The position numbers and the translations under genes are program-made. A DNA stretch of 33,953 bases from an uncultured Dorea sp. (lineage in GTDB: Bacteria > Bacillota > Clostridia > Lachnospirales > Lachnospiraceae), in the NCBI GenBank assembly GCA_934307335.1, contig CAKRCL010000014.1, forward strand, positions 1 to 33,953, in the 5' to 3' direction. Positions 16,516 through 24,403 of this stretch are shown one piece after another. Below the pieces are notes generated by a model. The model worked only from the letters and a program-made list of their open reading frames with translations. It was not told the DNA's origin and searched no databases. Numbering within the stretch: the stretch's first letter is position 1; the number at the start of each line of letters is the position of its first letter.

Positions 16516-17161
16516 AAGGATAAGAAAGTTGAGGAAAATGAAAATGTTAGGAGTATATGATTACACAGTAGTACTTACATATATTAGTTTGATGATATCT
16601 ATGGGCGGAATGATGTTCTCGGTTAACGGGCATTTAAATCTTGCAGTGCTCTGCCTTGCTTTGTCAGGACTTTGTGATATGTTTGATGGAAAGATTGCAA
16701 GAACAAAAAAGAATCGTACTGAGGTGGAAAAACGTTTTGGTATTCAAATAGATTCTCTGTCAGATATGGTCTGCTTTGGTGTAGGACCTGCAGTTCTGTG
16801 TTATTCTATGGGAATGCGAGGAGTGACTGGAATTATTATTTTGATGTTTTATGTGCTGGCAGGATTGATTCGACTTGCATGGTTTAATGTATCAGAAGAA
16901 GTCAGACAGAATGAGACAGAAGAAAATCGTAAATGTTATCAAGGGCTTCCAATCACATCTATGTCAATTGTGCTTCCGGTATTGATTGTCTGTCGTCCAT
17001 TTTTAGGAAAAGAATTTATGATAGCGCTACATGCAGTAGTATTGATTGTAGGACTTTTATTTATCACGAACTTTAAGCTTCGTAAGCCGAATAACATGGC
17101 ATTATCGATACTTGTAGGAATTGTTGCAGTTGCAGTACTTCGTGTGCTGCATATCTGGTAA
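16496..17161 (+). CDS. pssA: CDP-alcohol phosphatidyltransferase, phosphatidylserine synthase type
   Basis: Up to 221 residues. The CDP-alcohol phosphotransferase signature reads CDMFDGKIAR...FGIQIDSLSDMV, with all four metal-binding Asp residues, between membrane helices. It should join CDP-diacylglycerol and serine to give phosphatidylserine. The next gene, a phosphatidylserine decarboxylase, strongly supports serine over glycerol or inositol. ATG 16496 overlaps the flippase-like gene by 20 nt and has AGG 5 nt upstream. ATG 16544 (MLGVYDYTVVLTY) has GAGG 9 nt upstream and starts exactly at the conserved part, so the real protein may be 205 residues. Confidence 0.9.
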   Translation: MKKISYKRIRKLRKMKMLGVYDYTVVLTYISLMISMGGMMFSVNGHLNLAVLCLALSGLCDMFDGKIARTKKNRTEVEKRFGIQIDSLSDMVCFGVGPAVLCYSMGMRGVTGIIILMFYVLAGLIRLAWFNVSEEVRQNETEENRKCYQGLPITSMSIVLPVLIVCRPFLGKEFMIALHAVVLIVGLLFITNFKLRKPNNMALSILVGIVAVAVLRVLHIW

Positions 17162-17214
17162 AAAAAGAACAGTATTAATGAGATGAATTTAAATGTACAA
17201 TGGGAGGTGATTGT

Positions 17215-18087
17215 ATGGCTGTGACATACATAGATCGTGAAGGAAAAGAAATAGATGGAACGACCGGGCAAGACCGCCTGTTGAAACTGGTTTATGGACA
17301 TGCAGTTACAAGAATGATGATCCGACCATTGGTATCACCAATCATATCAGATATCTGTGGCAAATTTTTAGATACAAGATGGTCTAAAAAAATAGTACCA
17401 GCTTTTGTAAAAAAGAATCACATTGATCTGAGTATCTATGAAAAGCAGGAATTTGATTCATATAATGCATTTTTTACAAGAAAAATAAAAAAAGAACAGC
17501 GTCCAATAGATGAACGAAAAGATATTTTGATCAGTCCGAGCGATGGAAAGGTCAGTGCTTATCCGATTACACAAGAAGGACGATTCTGCATCAAGCATAC
17601 GGAATATACGATAGCACAGCTTCTGAAAGATGAGCATTTAGCAGAGCATTATGTCGGAGGCTGGATATATATTATCCGATTGACGGTGGATGATTATCAC
17701 AGATATTGTTATGTGGCAGATGGCTGTAAGTCCAGACAACGAAAAATCAAAGGTGTTCTTCATACTGTAAATCCTGTTGCGAATGACCATTATCCGATTT
17801 ACAAAATGAATTCCAGGGAATATTGTCTGTTAAAGACAGAGAAATTGGGAAATCTTTTGCTTATGGAAGTAGGCGCGTTAATGGTCGGAAAAATCAGCAA
17901 TATTGTACAAAATCAGGCAAATGTGAGACGAGGACAGGAAAAAGGTATGTTTGAATTTGGCGGTTCTACGATTATAGTGATGACGGAGCCGGGAAAAATC
18001 GAACCAGATGCAGATATTATCCGTAATACAAAAGTTCAGGCAGAAACTCTTGTGAAAATGGGTGAATCCATCGGCAGGAGAATGTGA
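17215..18087 (+). CDS. psd: Phosphatidylserine decarboxylase proenzyme
   Basis: 290 residues from ATG 17215, with GGGAGGTG 5 nt upstream. Typical blocks include YNAFFTRKIKKEQRP, SPSDGKV, DYHRYCYVADG, VGALMVGKI and the self-cleavage site FEFGGSTIIV. Ser251 of GGST becomes the pyruvoyl cofactor; the common LGST is GGST here. The enzyme converts phosphatidylserine into phosphatidylethanolamine at the membrane. It closes a PAP2 - flippase-like - pssA - psd gene run. Confidence 0.95.
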   Translation: MAVTYIDREGKEIDGTTGQDRLLKLVYGHAVTRMMIRPLVSPIISDICGKFLDTRWSKKIVPAFVKKNHIDLSIYEKQEFDSYNAFFTRKIKKEQRPIDERKDILISPSDGKVSAYPITQEGRFCIKHTEYTIAQLLKDEHLAEHYVGGWIYIIRLTVDDYHRYCYVADGCKSRQRKIKGVLHTVNPVANDHYPIYKMNSREYCLLKTEKLGNLLLMEVGALMVGKISNIVQNQANVRRGQEKGMFEFGGSTIIVMTEPGKIEPDADIIRNTKVQAETLVKMGESIGRRM

Positions 18088-18122
18088 TAGTAAAATAAAA
18101 ATGAAAAAAATGCACTCCCTTG

Positions 18123-18151
18123 TTGACATTAATAAAAGCTGGTGTTATATT
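18123..18151 (+). promoter_or_regulatory. Strong sigma-A promoter upstream of dnaJ leader
   Basis: Consensus TTGACA (18123-18128), 17-nt spacer, TATATT (18146-18151). The predicted start is near 18158, about 110 nt before the dnaJ start codon. Confidence 0.75.
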
Positions 18152-18157
18152 ACAAAT

Positions 18158-18173
18158 AGAACAAAGAAGTTCT
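18158..18173. promoter_or_regulatory. Inverted repeat at predicted transcription start, candidate operator
   Basis: AGAAC-N6-GTTCT lies directly after the -10 box. It is not the CIRCE sequence of HrcA. A short dyad here could bind a repressor or form a small 5' hairpin. Confidence 0.35.
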
Positions 18174-18215
18174 AAAATAAATTAGGGATCATGCTTATTA
18201 TGGCATATATGATTA

Positions 18216-18246
18216 CCCCGCAGGCAAAGATTCCTGCGGGGTTTTT
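18216..18246 (+). terminator. Intrinsic terminator inside the dnaJ leader (attenuator candidate)
   Basis: CCCCGCAGG (18216-18224) pairs perfectly with CCTGCGGGG (18233-18241), followed by TTTTT (18242-18246). It stands between the strong promoter and the dnaJ start. It would either release a short RNA of about 90 nt or attenuate dnaJ. The frame from ATG 18191 runs through it in phase with dnaJ. Confidence 0.8.
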
Positions 18247-18268
18247 ATCAACAAGGGAGGGACAAAAA

Positions 18269-19339
18269 ATGTCAGCAAAAAGAGATTATTATGAAGTTCT
18301 GGGTGTCAGTCGGGACGCAGACAAGGATACGATAAAAAAGGCTTATCGAAAACTGGCAAAGAAATACCACCCGGATACAAACCAGGGAAATAAAGAGGCA
18401 GCGGAGCGATTTAAAGAGGCTACAGAAGCATATAACATATTAAATGACCCAGAAAAGAAAAAAATGTATGATCAGTTTGGGCATGCAGCATTTGATGGAA
18501 GTGCCGGAGCCGGTGGCGCATACGGTGGAAATGGTGGTGGCGGAACTTATCAGTATGCTGGCCCAGATGGTACATTTCATGAATATCATTTTGAGGGAAA
18601 TGGCGATATGGATGATTTTCTGAAGAACATTTTTGGAGGACATTTCAGTGGCTTTGAAAATAGTGGCTTTGGAGGAAGCGGATTCAGAGGAAGCGGATCT
18701 GGTGGAAGTGGATTCGGAGGAAGCGGATTTAGCAGAAGTGGATATAGCGGAACTGGATTTGATAGAAGTGGATTCGGTGGAACATATGAGAGCTATAGCC
18801 AGAAAGGAGCAGATGCTGAAGCAGAGATTACAGTAGGATTTGATGAGGCAGCATTTGGCTGTGAAAAAGTTATTCATTTGACTGGTACGGATGGAAGAGG
18901 TATTGGAAAGGCATTAAAAGTTAAGATTCCTGCAGGTATTGATACTGGAAAAAGTATCAGACTTCGTGGAAAAGGAAATCCAGGTGTGAATGGCGGAAAA
19001 GCCGGTGATTTGCTCCTGAAGGTAAAAGTTGCATCGAAACCAGGATATGAGCGAAAGGGAATGGATGTTTATACGACGGCGAAGATTCCATTTACAACAG
19101 CAGTTCTTGGAGGAGAGGCGAAAGTTGAGACACTTCATGGAAATGTATTGTGTAAAATTAATCCGGGAACTCAGTCAGGAACTAAAATTCGTCTGAGGGG
19201 AAAAGGAATTGTCTCTATGAAAAATAAAGATCAACATGGAGACCAGTATGTAACTGTGCAGATTATAGTTCCAAGAAATTTAACGGAAGATGCGAAGAGA
19301 AAACTGAAAGAATTCGAAAAGGCTTGTCCTGCTAGTTGA
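18269..19339 (+). CDS. Class B (zinc-finger-less) DnaJ / CbpA-like co-chaperone
   Basis: 356 residues from ATG 18269, with AAGGGAGGG upstream. A J domain occupies about 1-75 ([20 protein letters not shown]...) with the HPD triad in [11 protein letters not shown] Gly/Phe region follows, expanded by seven GSGF-type pentapeptides. Two C-terminal peptide-binding domains come next ([46 protein letters not shown]). The four CxxCxGxG zinc motifs of class A DnaJ are missing. It should stimulate DnaK ATPase and deliver unfolded proteins. No dnaK or grpE is adjacent. An upstream in-frame extension from ATG 18191 lacks a good ribosome site. Confidence 0.93.
   Translation: MSAKRDYYEVLGVSRDADKDTIKKAYRKLAKKYHPDTNQGNKEAAERFKEATEAYNILNDPEKKKMYDQFGHAAFDGSAGAGGAYGGNGGGGTYQYAGPDGTFHEYHFEGNGDMDDFLKNIFGGHFSGFENSGFGGSGFRGSGSGGSGFGGSGFSRSGYSGTGFDRSGFGGTYESYSQKGADAEAEITVGFDEAAFGCEKVIHLTGTDGRGIGKALKVKIPAGIDTGKSIRLRGKGNPGVNGGKAGDLLLKVKVASKPGYERKGMDVYTTAKIPFTTAVLGGEAKVETLHGNVLCKINPGTQSGTKIRLRGKGIVSMKNKDQHGDQYVTVQIIVPRNLTEDAKRKLKEFEKACPAS
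18671..18775 (+). repeat. 15-nt coding minisatellite in the dnaJ G/F region
   Basis: Seven 15-nt units encode [30 protein letters not shown] and DRSGF. The base sequence GGA-GGA-AGC-GGA-TTC is partly kept between units, so the array probably arose by tandem duplication and can change length by slippage. Confidence 0.85.
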
Positions 19340-19364
19340 CGGTTTTGAAAATGAGAATTATAAT
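19336..19364 (+). promoter_or_regulatory. Promoter for trpS overlapping the dnaJ stop
   Basis: TTGACG (19336-19341), 17-nt spacer, TATAAT (19359-19364). The dnaJ TGA stop lies within the -35 box. The leader is only about 35 nt long, so no T-box can be present. Confidence 0.75.
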
Positions 19365-19406
19365 AATAGAATCGATAGAAATATTTGTATTCTAAGGAGA
19401 AAGAAG

Positions 19407-20468
19407 ATGAAGAAAGTTATCTTAACCGGAGACCGGCCAACAGGACGCCTTCATGTAGGACATTATGTGGGGTCACTTAAGGAGCGTGTTAAATTACAGA
19501 ATTCTGGTGATTATGATGAGATTTATATTATGATCGCAGATGCCCAGGCATTGACAGACAATGCTGAGCATCCGGAGAAAGTCAGACAGAATATTAAGAA
19601 TGTGGCATTGGACTATCTTGCATGTGGAATTGACCCAGAAAAATCCAACATTTTCATCCAGTCTATGGTTCCGGAATTAACAGAACTTACATTTTATTAT
19701 ATGAATCTGGTAACAGTATCCAGAGTACAGAGAAATCCAACGGTTAAAGCTGAGATTCAGATGAGAAATTTTGAGGCAAGCATTCCGGTAGGATTCTTCT
19801 GTTATCCAATCAGCCAGGCGGCAGATATCACAGCATTTCGTGCAACGACTGTACCGGTCGGGGAAGATCAGCTGCCGATGCTGGAGCAGTGTAAAGAGAT
19901 TGTTCACAAATTCAATAGCGTATATGGAGAGACCTTGACAGAGCCAGAAATTATACTTCCGTCTAATAAAGCATGCTTACGTTTGCCAGGAATTGACGGT
20001 AAAGCGAAGATGAGTAAATCACTTGGAAACTGTATTTATCTTTCTGATGAAGCTGAAGATATTAAGAAAAAAGTCATGTCAATGTTCACAGATCCGAATC
20101 ATTTGAGAGTCGAAGATCCGGGAAAGGTAGAAGGAAATCCAGTATTCATCTATCTTGACGCATTTTGTAAACAGGAGTATTTTGATGAATTCCTTCCGGA
20201 CTATGCGAATCTGGATGAACTGAAAGAACACTATCAACGCGGTGGCCTTGGAGATGTGAAAGTGAAGAAGTTCCTGAATAATGTGATGCAGGAAGAACTT
20301 GCACCAATTCGTGAGAGAAGAAAATATTGGGAGAAACGACTTCCTGATGTATATGAGATTCTGAAAAAAGGTAGCAGAGTCGCAGAAGCGAAAGCAGCAG
20401 AGACACTCCGCGATGTAAAAAATTCGATGAAGATAAATTATTTTGAAGATTCGGATTTTTTAAAATAG
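19407..20468 (+). CDS. trpS: Tryptophan--tRNA ligase
   Basis: 353 residues, a usual length for class I bacterial TrpRS. The HIGH-type motif is in GRLHVGHYVG near the N-terminus and the KMSKS loop is KAKMSKSLGN. Between them PVGEDQLPMLEQ is the typical tRNA/ATP-site segment. It charges tRNA-Trp in the cytoplasm. AAGGAG precedes the ATG. Its own promoter is at 19336-19364, and the hairpin repeat just after the stop may end transcription. Confidence 0.96.
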   Translation: MKKVILTGDRPTGRLHVGHYVGSLKERVKLQNSGDYDEIYIMIADAQALTDNAEHPEKVRQNIKNVALDYLACGIDPEKSNIFIQSMVPELTELTFYYMNLVTVSRVQRNPTVKAEIQMRNFEASIPVGFFCYPISQAADITAFRATTVPVGEDQLPMLEQCKEIVHKFNSVYGETLTEPEIILPSNKACLRLPGIDGKAKMSKSLGNCIYLSDEAEDIKKKVMSMFTDPNHLRVEDPGKVEGNPVFIYLDAFCKQEYFDEFLPDYANLDELKEHYQRGGLGDVKVKKFLNNVMQEELAPIRERRKYWEKRLPDVYEILKKGSRVAEAKAAETLRDVKNSMKINYFEDSDFLK

Positions 20469-20489
20469 TTGGAATATTTTTGACGATTA

Positions 20490-20557
20490 CAAAAAGGGAC
20501 AGGTTAAAGTTCAATTGGGGACGGGGTTTTTTTGAAAAAACCCCGTCCCCAATTGAA
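20490..20557 (+). repeat. 68-nt GC-rich hairpin repeat, copy 2
   Basis: It begins CAAAAAGGGACAGG and continues with a near-perfect palindrome (20511-20556) whose arms read CAATTGGGGACGGGG plus a T-run. It is the exact reverse complement of 8118-8185, with no mismatch that I can find. It lies 20 nt after trpS and 25 nt before the ABC transporter gene, so it probably also ends the trpS transcript. Confidence 0.85.
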
Positions 20558-20582
20558 TAGTTTGTAGAAAGAGGTTTTTTCG

Positions 20583-22307
20583 ATGCATACGTTAAAGAAA
20601 TTTATTCAATATTATGCGCCGTACAAGAGGGTTTTTATTCTGGATCTTGTCTGTGCTGCAATAATCAGTCTGGTGGATCTGGCTTTTCCGCAGATACTAC
20701 GGACGTTGACAAAGACTTTATTTACGAAAGATACAGCAATAATCATTCGAGCACTTGTGCCGATTGGGATTGGATTAGTGCTTATTTATATTTTACAAGC
20801 CTGGTGTAAGTATTATGTCAGTTATCAAGGGCATATGATGGGAGCGTGTATGGAGCGAGATATGCGCCAGCAGCTTTTTGATCATTATGAGAAGCTGTCA
20901 TTTTCTTATTACAATCAGAATAATTCTGGTCAAATGATGAGTAAGCTTGTATCGGATTTATTTGATATTGCAGAGTTTGCGCATCATGGACCGGAAAATC
21001 TATTTATTTCATTGATAAAGATTATTGGTTCTTTTGTGTTTTTGTTTTTGATTAATTGGAAGCTTGCCATTTTACTTTTAATATTGGTAGTATTTATGAT
21101 TTTCTTTTCAGGTAGTCAGAATCGAAAGATGCAGGAAACTTTTATGGATAACAGACGAAAAATTGGAGATGTTAATTCCAGTCTGCAGGATACGCTTGCG
21201 GGAATCCGTGTTGTACAGTCTTTTGCAAATGAAGAGATTGAGCGGGAAAAATTCATGGAGAGTAATCATGCGTTTCTGTTGTCAAAGAAAAATAATTATC
21301 AGAGTATAGGAAGTTTCATGAGTGGGAATCTTTTCTTTCAAGGCATGATGTATTTAGCTACGCTTGTATTTGGTGGATGGCTGATTGCGCATGGACAGAT
21401 GGATGTTGCAGATCTGGCAATGTATGCTTTGTATATTGGGATTTTTATTAGTCCGATACAAATTCTTGTGGAACTTACGGAGATGATGCAGAAGGGATTA
21501 TCAGGATTTCGTAGATTTTTGGATGTAGTGGAAACTGAGCCGGAGATTATAAATGCACCAGATGCGGTGGAGCTTAAAAATGTGCGTGGTGATGTGAATT
21601 ATGAAAATGTATCATTTCATTACAGTGATGACGATACGCCTGTATTGGAAAATGTATCATTTCACATTCCGGCCGGGAAGTCTATTGCACTTGTCGGACC
21701 TTCAGGGAGTGGAAAGACAACGATTTGTTCATTACTTCCAAGATTTTATGATGTGACTGGAGGTAAGGTGACGATTGATGGAAAGGATGTAAGAAAGCTT
21801 ACGCTGGAAAGTCTTCGTAACCAGATTGGTCTGGTCCAGCAGGATGTATATTTGTTCTGTGGAACTATCAGAGAAAATATTGCATATGGAAAGCCGGATG
21901 CAACAATGGAAGAGATTATAGAAGCAGCCAGAAAAGCAAATATCCACGATTTTATTATGGAATTGCCAGATGGATATGATACGTTTGTAGGAGAGAGGGG
22001 GACCAGACTTTCAGGTGGACAGAAGCAAAGAATTTCAATAGCGAGAGTATTTTTGAAAAATCCACCGATTTTGATTCTGGATGAAGCGACCAGTGCGCTT
22101 GACAATGAAAGTGAACGTTGGATTCAGAAGAGCTTGGAGGAACTGGCTAAAAATCGTACTACGATTACAATTGCACATAGATTATCGACCATTCGAAATG
22201 CAGATGAGATTCTTGTTGTTTCAGATAATGGTATTGCGGAGAATGGAACTCATGATGAACTGCTTGCGCAAGGTGGTATTTATGCACATTATTATCAAAT
22301 GTCTTAA
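20583..22307 (+). CDS. ABC exporter, fused membrane and ATPase domains
   Basis: 574 residues. Six membrane helices span about 1-300, followed by a nucleotide-binding domain. Walker A is GPSGSGKTT (from about residue 372), the Q-loop IGLVQQDVYLF, the signature LSGGQKQR, Walker B ILILDEATSALD and the H-loop IAHRLST. It is a half-transporter of the MsbA/BmrA type that should work as a homodimer; no partner half-transporter is adjacent. The substrate (lipid, drug or peptide) cannot be told. GAAAGAGG precedes the ATG. Confidence 0.93.
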   Translation: MHTLKKFIQYYAPYKRVFILDLVCAAIISLVDLAFPQILRTLTKTLFTKDTAIIIRALVPIGIGLVLIYILQAWCKYYVSYQGHMMGACMERDMRQQLFDHYEKLSFSYYNQNNSGQMMSKLVSDLFDIAEFAHHGPENLFISLIKIIGSFVFLFLINWKLAILLLILVVFMIFFSGSQNRKMQETFMDNRRKIGDVNSSLQDTLAGIRVVQSFANEEIEREKFMESNHAFLLSKKNNYQSIGSFMSGNLFFQGMMYLATLVFGGWLIAHGQMDVADLAMYALYIGIFISPIQILVELTEMMQKGLSGFRRFLDVVETEPEIINAPDAVELKNVRGDVNYENVSFHYSDDDTPVLENVSFHIPAGKSIALVGPSGSGKTTICSLLPRFYDVTGGKVTIDGKDVRKLTLESLRNQIGLVQQDVYLFCGTIRENIAYGKPDATMEEIIEAARKANIHDFIMELPDGYDTFVGERGTRLSGGQKQRISIARVFLKNPPILILDEATSALDNESERWIQKSLEELAKNRTTITIAHRLSTIRNADEILVVSDNGIAENGTHDELLAQGGIYAHYYQMS

Positions 22308-22380
22308 CAATCTTACAAAACATGGATAAAATTGGCTGATGGATTTAGGTAATCTGGGAATTGATGTTGCAACAAGAAAA

Positions 22381-22396
22381 TGTTATTATAATAACA
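22381..22396. promoter_or_regulatory. Perfect palindrome covering the fchA -10 element
   Basis: TGTTATTATAATAACA is a perfect 16-bp palindrome that contains TATAAT (22387-22392). No good -35 lies at normal spacing (TTGCAA sits 14 nt upstream). A repressor site or an activator-dependent promoter for fchA-folD is possible. No THF riboswitch is visible in the 122-nt gap. Confidence 0.4.
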
Positions 22397-22429
22397 ATCT
22401 TTACAATTTTAGAAAAATGAGGTGCAAAG

Positions 22430-23083
22430 ATGAGTGCAAAAGAGAGAGACTTTACAGATAAATCTTGCAGAGAATTTATAGATGTTCTTGCTAGCAGTGC
22501 TCCGATTCCAGGTGGCGGAGGAGCTTCAGCTTTAGTTGGAGCAATTGGGGTAGCACTTGGTAATATGGTAGGAAGTCTTACTGTTGGAAAGAAAAGATAT
22601 GCAGAGGTTGAAGCAGATATCATAGGTTACAAAAAAGAAGCAGATGAGATTACTCAGACACTTCTTACACTTGTGGCAAAAGATGCGGAAGTTTTTGAAC
22701 CTTTAAGTAAGGCATACAGTCTTCCAAAGAATACTTCCGAAGAACTTGCTGAGAGAGAAAAAGTAATGGCAATCGTTTTGAAAGATGCGTGCGAAGTGCC
22801 GTTGGAGATTATGAAGACGTGTGCAAAAGGTCTTGATCTTATGGAAGAATTTGCTGATAAAGGAAGCCGTATTGCACTTAGTGACGCCGGGGTCGGCGCA
22901 ACTCTTTTGAAATCTGCACTTCAAGGAGCATCGTTGAATATTTACATTAACACGAAGTCTATGAAAGACAAAGAACTGGCTGAAAAATTCAATAACGAGG
23001 CAGATAGATTTAGAAGTGTTTATGAGGTGAAAGCAGACGAGATTTTTGAAAAAGTCTGTAAAGAAATAAAGGCAAATTGTTAA
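22430..23083 (+). CDS. fchA: Methenyltetrahydrofolate cyclohydrolase (cyclodeaminase/FchA family)
   Basis: 217 residues, mostly helical. The folate-site motif PIPGGGGASALVGAIGVALGNMV is near the N-terminus, and DAGVGATLLKSALQGASLNIYIN is in the C-terminal half, as in formiminotransferase-cyclodeaminase family members. It should hydrolyse 5,10-methenyl-THF to 10-formyl-THF, or act as formimino-THF cyclodeaminase. folD follows after 28 nt, which favours the one-carbon role. GAGGTG precedes the ATG. Confidence 0.9.
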   Translation: MSAKERDFTDKSCREFIDVLASSAPIPGGGGASALVGAIGVALGNMVGSLTVGKKRYAEVEADIIGYKKEADEITQTLLTLVAKDAEVFEPLSKAYSLPKNTSEELAEREKVMAIVLKDACEVPLEIMKTCAKGLDLMEEFADKGSRIALSDAGVGATLLKSALQGASLNIYINTKSMKDKELAEKFNNEADRFRSVYEVKADEIFEKVCKEIKANC

Positions 23084-23111
23084 GACAGGAAAATGAAGAA
23101 GGAGAATCCAG

Positions 23112-23963
23112 ATGGCACAGATACTATTAGGCAAAGAAGTGACTGCTTCATTGAATGAGGAAATAAAGGAAAAAGTAAAAAAATTAACCGAATATCATGT
23201 AACACCAAAGCTGGGGATTATCAGAATTGGTGAGAGGCAGGATGATATAGCATATGAGAGAAATGCTGTGAAACGCTGTGAGACATTATCTGTGGCATAT
23301 GAAAAGTTCCTTCTTCCGGAAGATGTGTCAGAAGAAATAGTGGTTGATACGATACAAAAGTTAAATCAAGATGAAGAAATACATGGTGTCTTGATTTTCC
23401 GGCCTTTACCGGTACATTTGGATGAAGAAAAGATTCTGAATACGTTGGCTGTAGAGAAGGATGTAGACGGAATCACCAATCTTTCCATGGCAGGGATATT
23501 TGCCGGGAAAGAAATGGGATATGCTCCTTGTACAGCAAGTGCATGTATTCGAATATTGGATCATTATGGTATTGATTGTACAGGGAAAAAAGCAGTGATA
23601 GTTGGGCGGAGTCTTGTAGTAGGAAAACCGGTTGCCATGATGCTTTTAAAGAAAAATGCTACAATCACAATCTGCCATACAAAGACCAAGAATCTGGAAC
23701 AGGAAGTACAGGCGGCTGATATTGTTATAGCGGCAGCAGGAAGCGCCGGATTTATTAAGAAAGAATATGTGAGACCGGGGCAGGTTGTGATTGATGTTGG
23801 TATTAATGTAGATGAAGATGGAAATCTGTGTGGTGATGTGGCATTTGACGAGGTGGAATCAGTTGTTGATGCGATTACACCAGTCCCAAGGGGAGTCGGA
23901 GGTGTTACAACATCCATATTAGTAGAGCATGTAGTAAATGCAGCACTTTCCAAATGTTGTTAA
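23112..23963 (+). CDS. folD: Bifunctional methylene-THF dehydrogenase / methenyl-THF cyclohydrolase
   Basis: 283 residues. Family blocks are AYERNAVKRCETL (catalytic Lys region), the KDVDGITNLSMAG segment, the Rossmann stretch KKAVIVGRSLVVGKPVAMMLL, and the C-terminal signature PVPRGVGGVTTSILVEHV (usually PGGVGPMT). It interconverts methylene-, methenyl- and 10-formyl-THF with NAD(P). AAGGAG precedes the ATG. The pairing with FchA is common in acetogen-like and amino acid-fermenting Clostridia. No fhs gene is within the window. Confidence 0.95.
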   Translation: MAQILLGKEVTASLNEEIKEKVKKLTEYHVTPKLGIIRIGERQDDIAYERNAVKRCETLSVAYEKFLLPEDVSEEIVVDTIQKLNQDEEIHGVLIFRPLPVHLDEEKILNTLAVEKDVDGITNLSMAGIFAGKEMGYAPCTASACIRILDHYGIDCTGKKAVIVGRSLVVGKPVAMMLLKKNATITICHTKTKNLEQEVQAADIVIAAAGSAGFIKKEYVRPGQVVIDVGINVDEDGNLCGDVAFDEVESVVDAITPVPRGVGGVTTSILVEHVVNAALSKCC

Positions 23964-23993
23964 AAAACATCAAGAAAAGATTAAAATTACTTC

Positions 23994-24021
23994 TTGATAT
24001 TTCTGTTCATAAGTTTATAAT
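23994..24021 (+). promoter_or_regulatory. Promoter of the T-box leader
   Basis: TTGATA (23994-23999), 16-nt spacer, TATAAT (24016-24021). The predicted start is near 24028. The 14 nt from TATAAT onward (TATAATAACAATCT) are identical to those at the fchA promoter. Confidence 0.7.
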
Positions 24022-24027
24022 AACAAT

Positions 24028-24322
24028 CTGTAAATAAATATTAGTTCACCGAAATTCGTTGATGAGAACAATGCCGTATCTGTTGTTATTTCACAGAGAG
24101 CCTGTGTGTGGTGGAAACAGGCAGTAGCAAGATAAGGATATCCTCTCTGAGAAGCGGGTTGAAAGTTATATCAGTAGACTTCGCCGGTATCCCTCCGTTA
24201 CAGGGAAGCGTATGTTAGTACGTGCAGAGTGTCGTAAATATTATATTTTGCGGAATCAGGGTGGTAACGCGGATTAATTCGTCCCTTTTCAGACTGTAGT
24301 CTGGGAAGGGACTCTTTTGTTT
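24028..24322 (+). ncRNA. T-box leader controlling the BASS transporter
   Basis: The T-box sequence AGGGTGGTAACGCGG is at 24258-24272. The Stem I apical region reads CAGAGAG then GCCTGT-loop-ACAGGC (24100-24122) with GGTGG in the loop. A terminator (GTCCC from 24281, GGGAC to 24312, T-rich tail to 24322) competes with the antiterminator. Aligning the usual GAA-codon-AC-UCC-UGAG pattern to GAT-ATC-CT-CTC-TGAG puts the specifier at ATC (24140-24142), isoleucine; TAT (tyrosine) is the nearest alternative. UGGU in the antiterminator fits a tRNA discriminator A. Uncharged tRNA binding should allow readthrough. Confidence 0.92.
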
Positions 24323-24403
24323 AGTAATATTGTATGCTATATAATTATGAGCCAGGTGAGAGCGGTTTTGGTGGACCTGTAATAGCTTAAGGAGGACTAG
24401 AAA

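Noticed and set aside
18158..18173. CIRCE/HrcA operator before dnaJ
   Set aside because: The dyad AGAAC-N6-GTTCT does not match TTAGCACTC-N9-GAGTGCTAA.
18633..18836. Acidic EEADL-repeat frame inside dnaJ
   Set aside because: It is the shifted reading of the 15-nt minisatellite in dnaJ and has no independent start signals.
19340..19406. Tryptophan T-box or trp attenuator before trpS
   Set aside because: A promoter at 19336-19364 leaves a leader of about 35 nt with no T-box motif.
22308..22429. Tetrahydrofolate riboswitch before fchA
   Set aside because: The expected conserved stems are absent; only an AT-rich palindrome at the -10 is seen.
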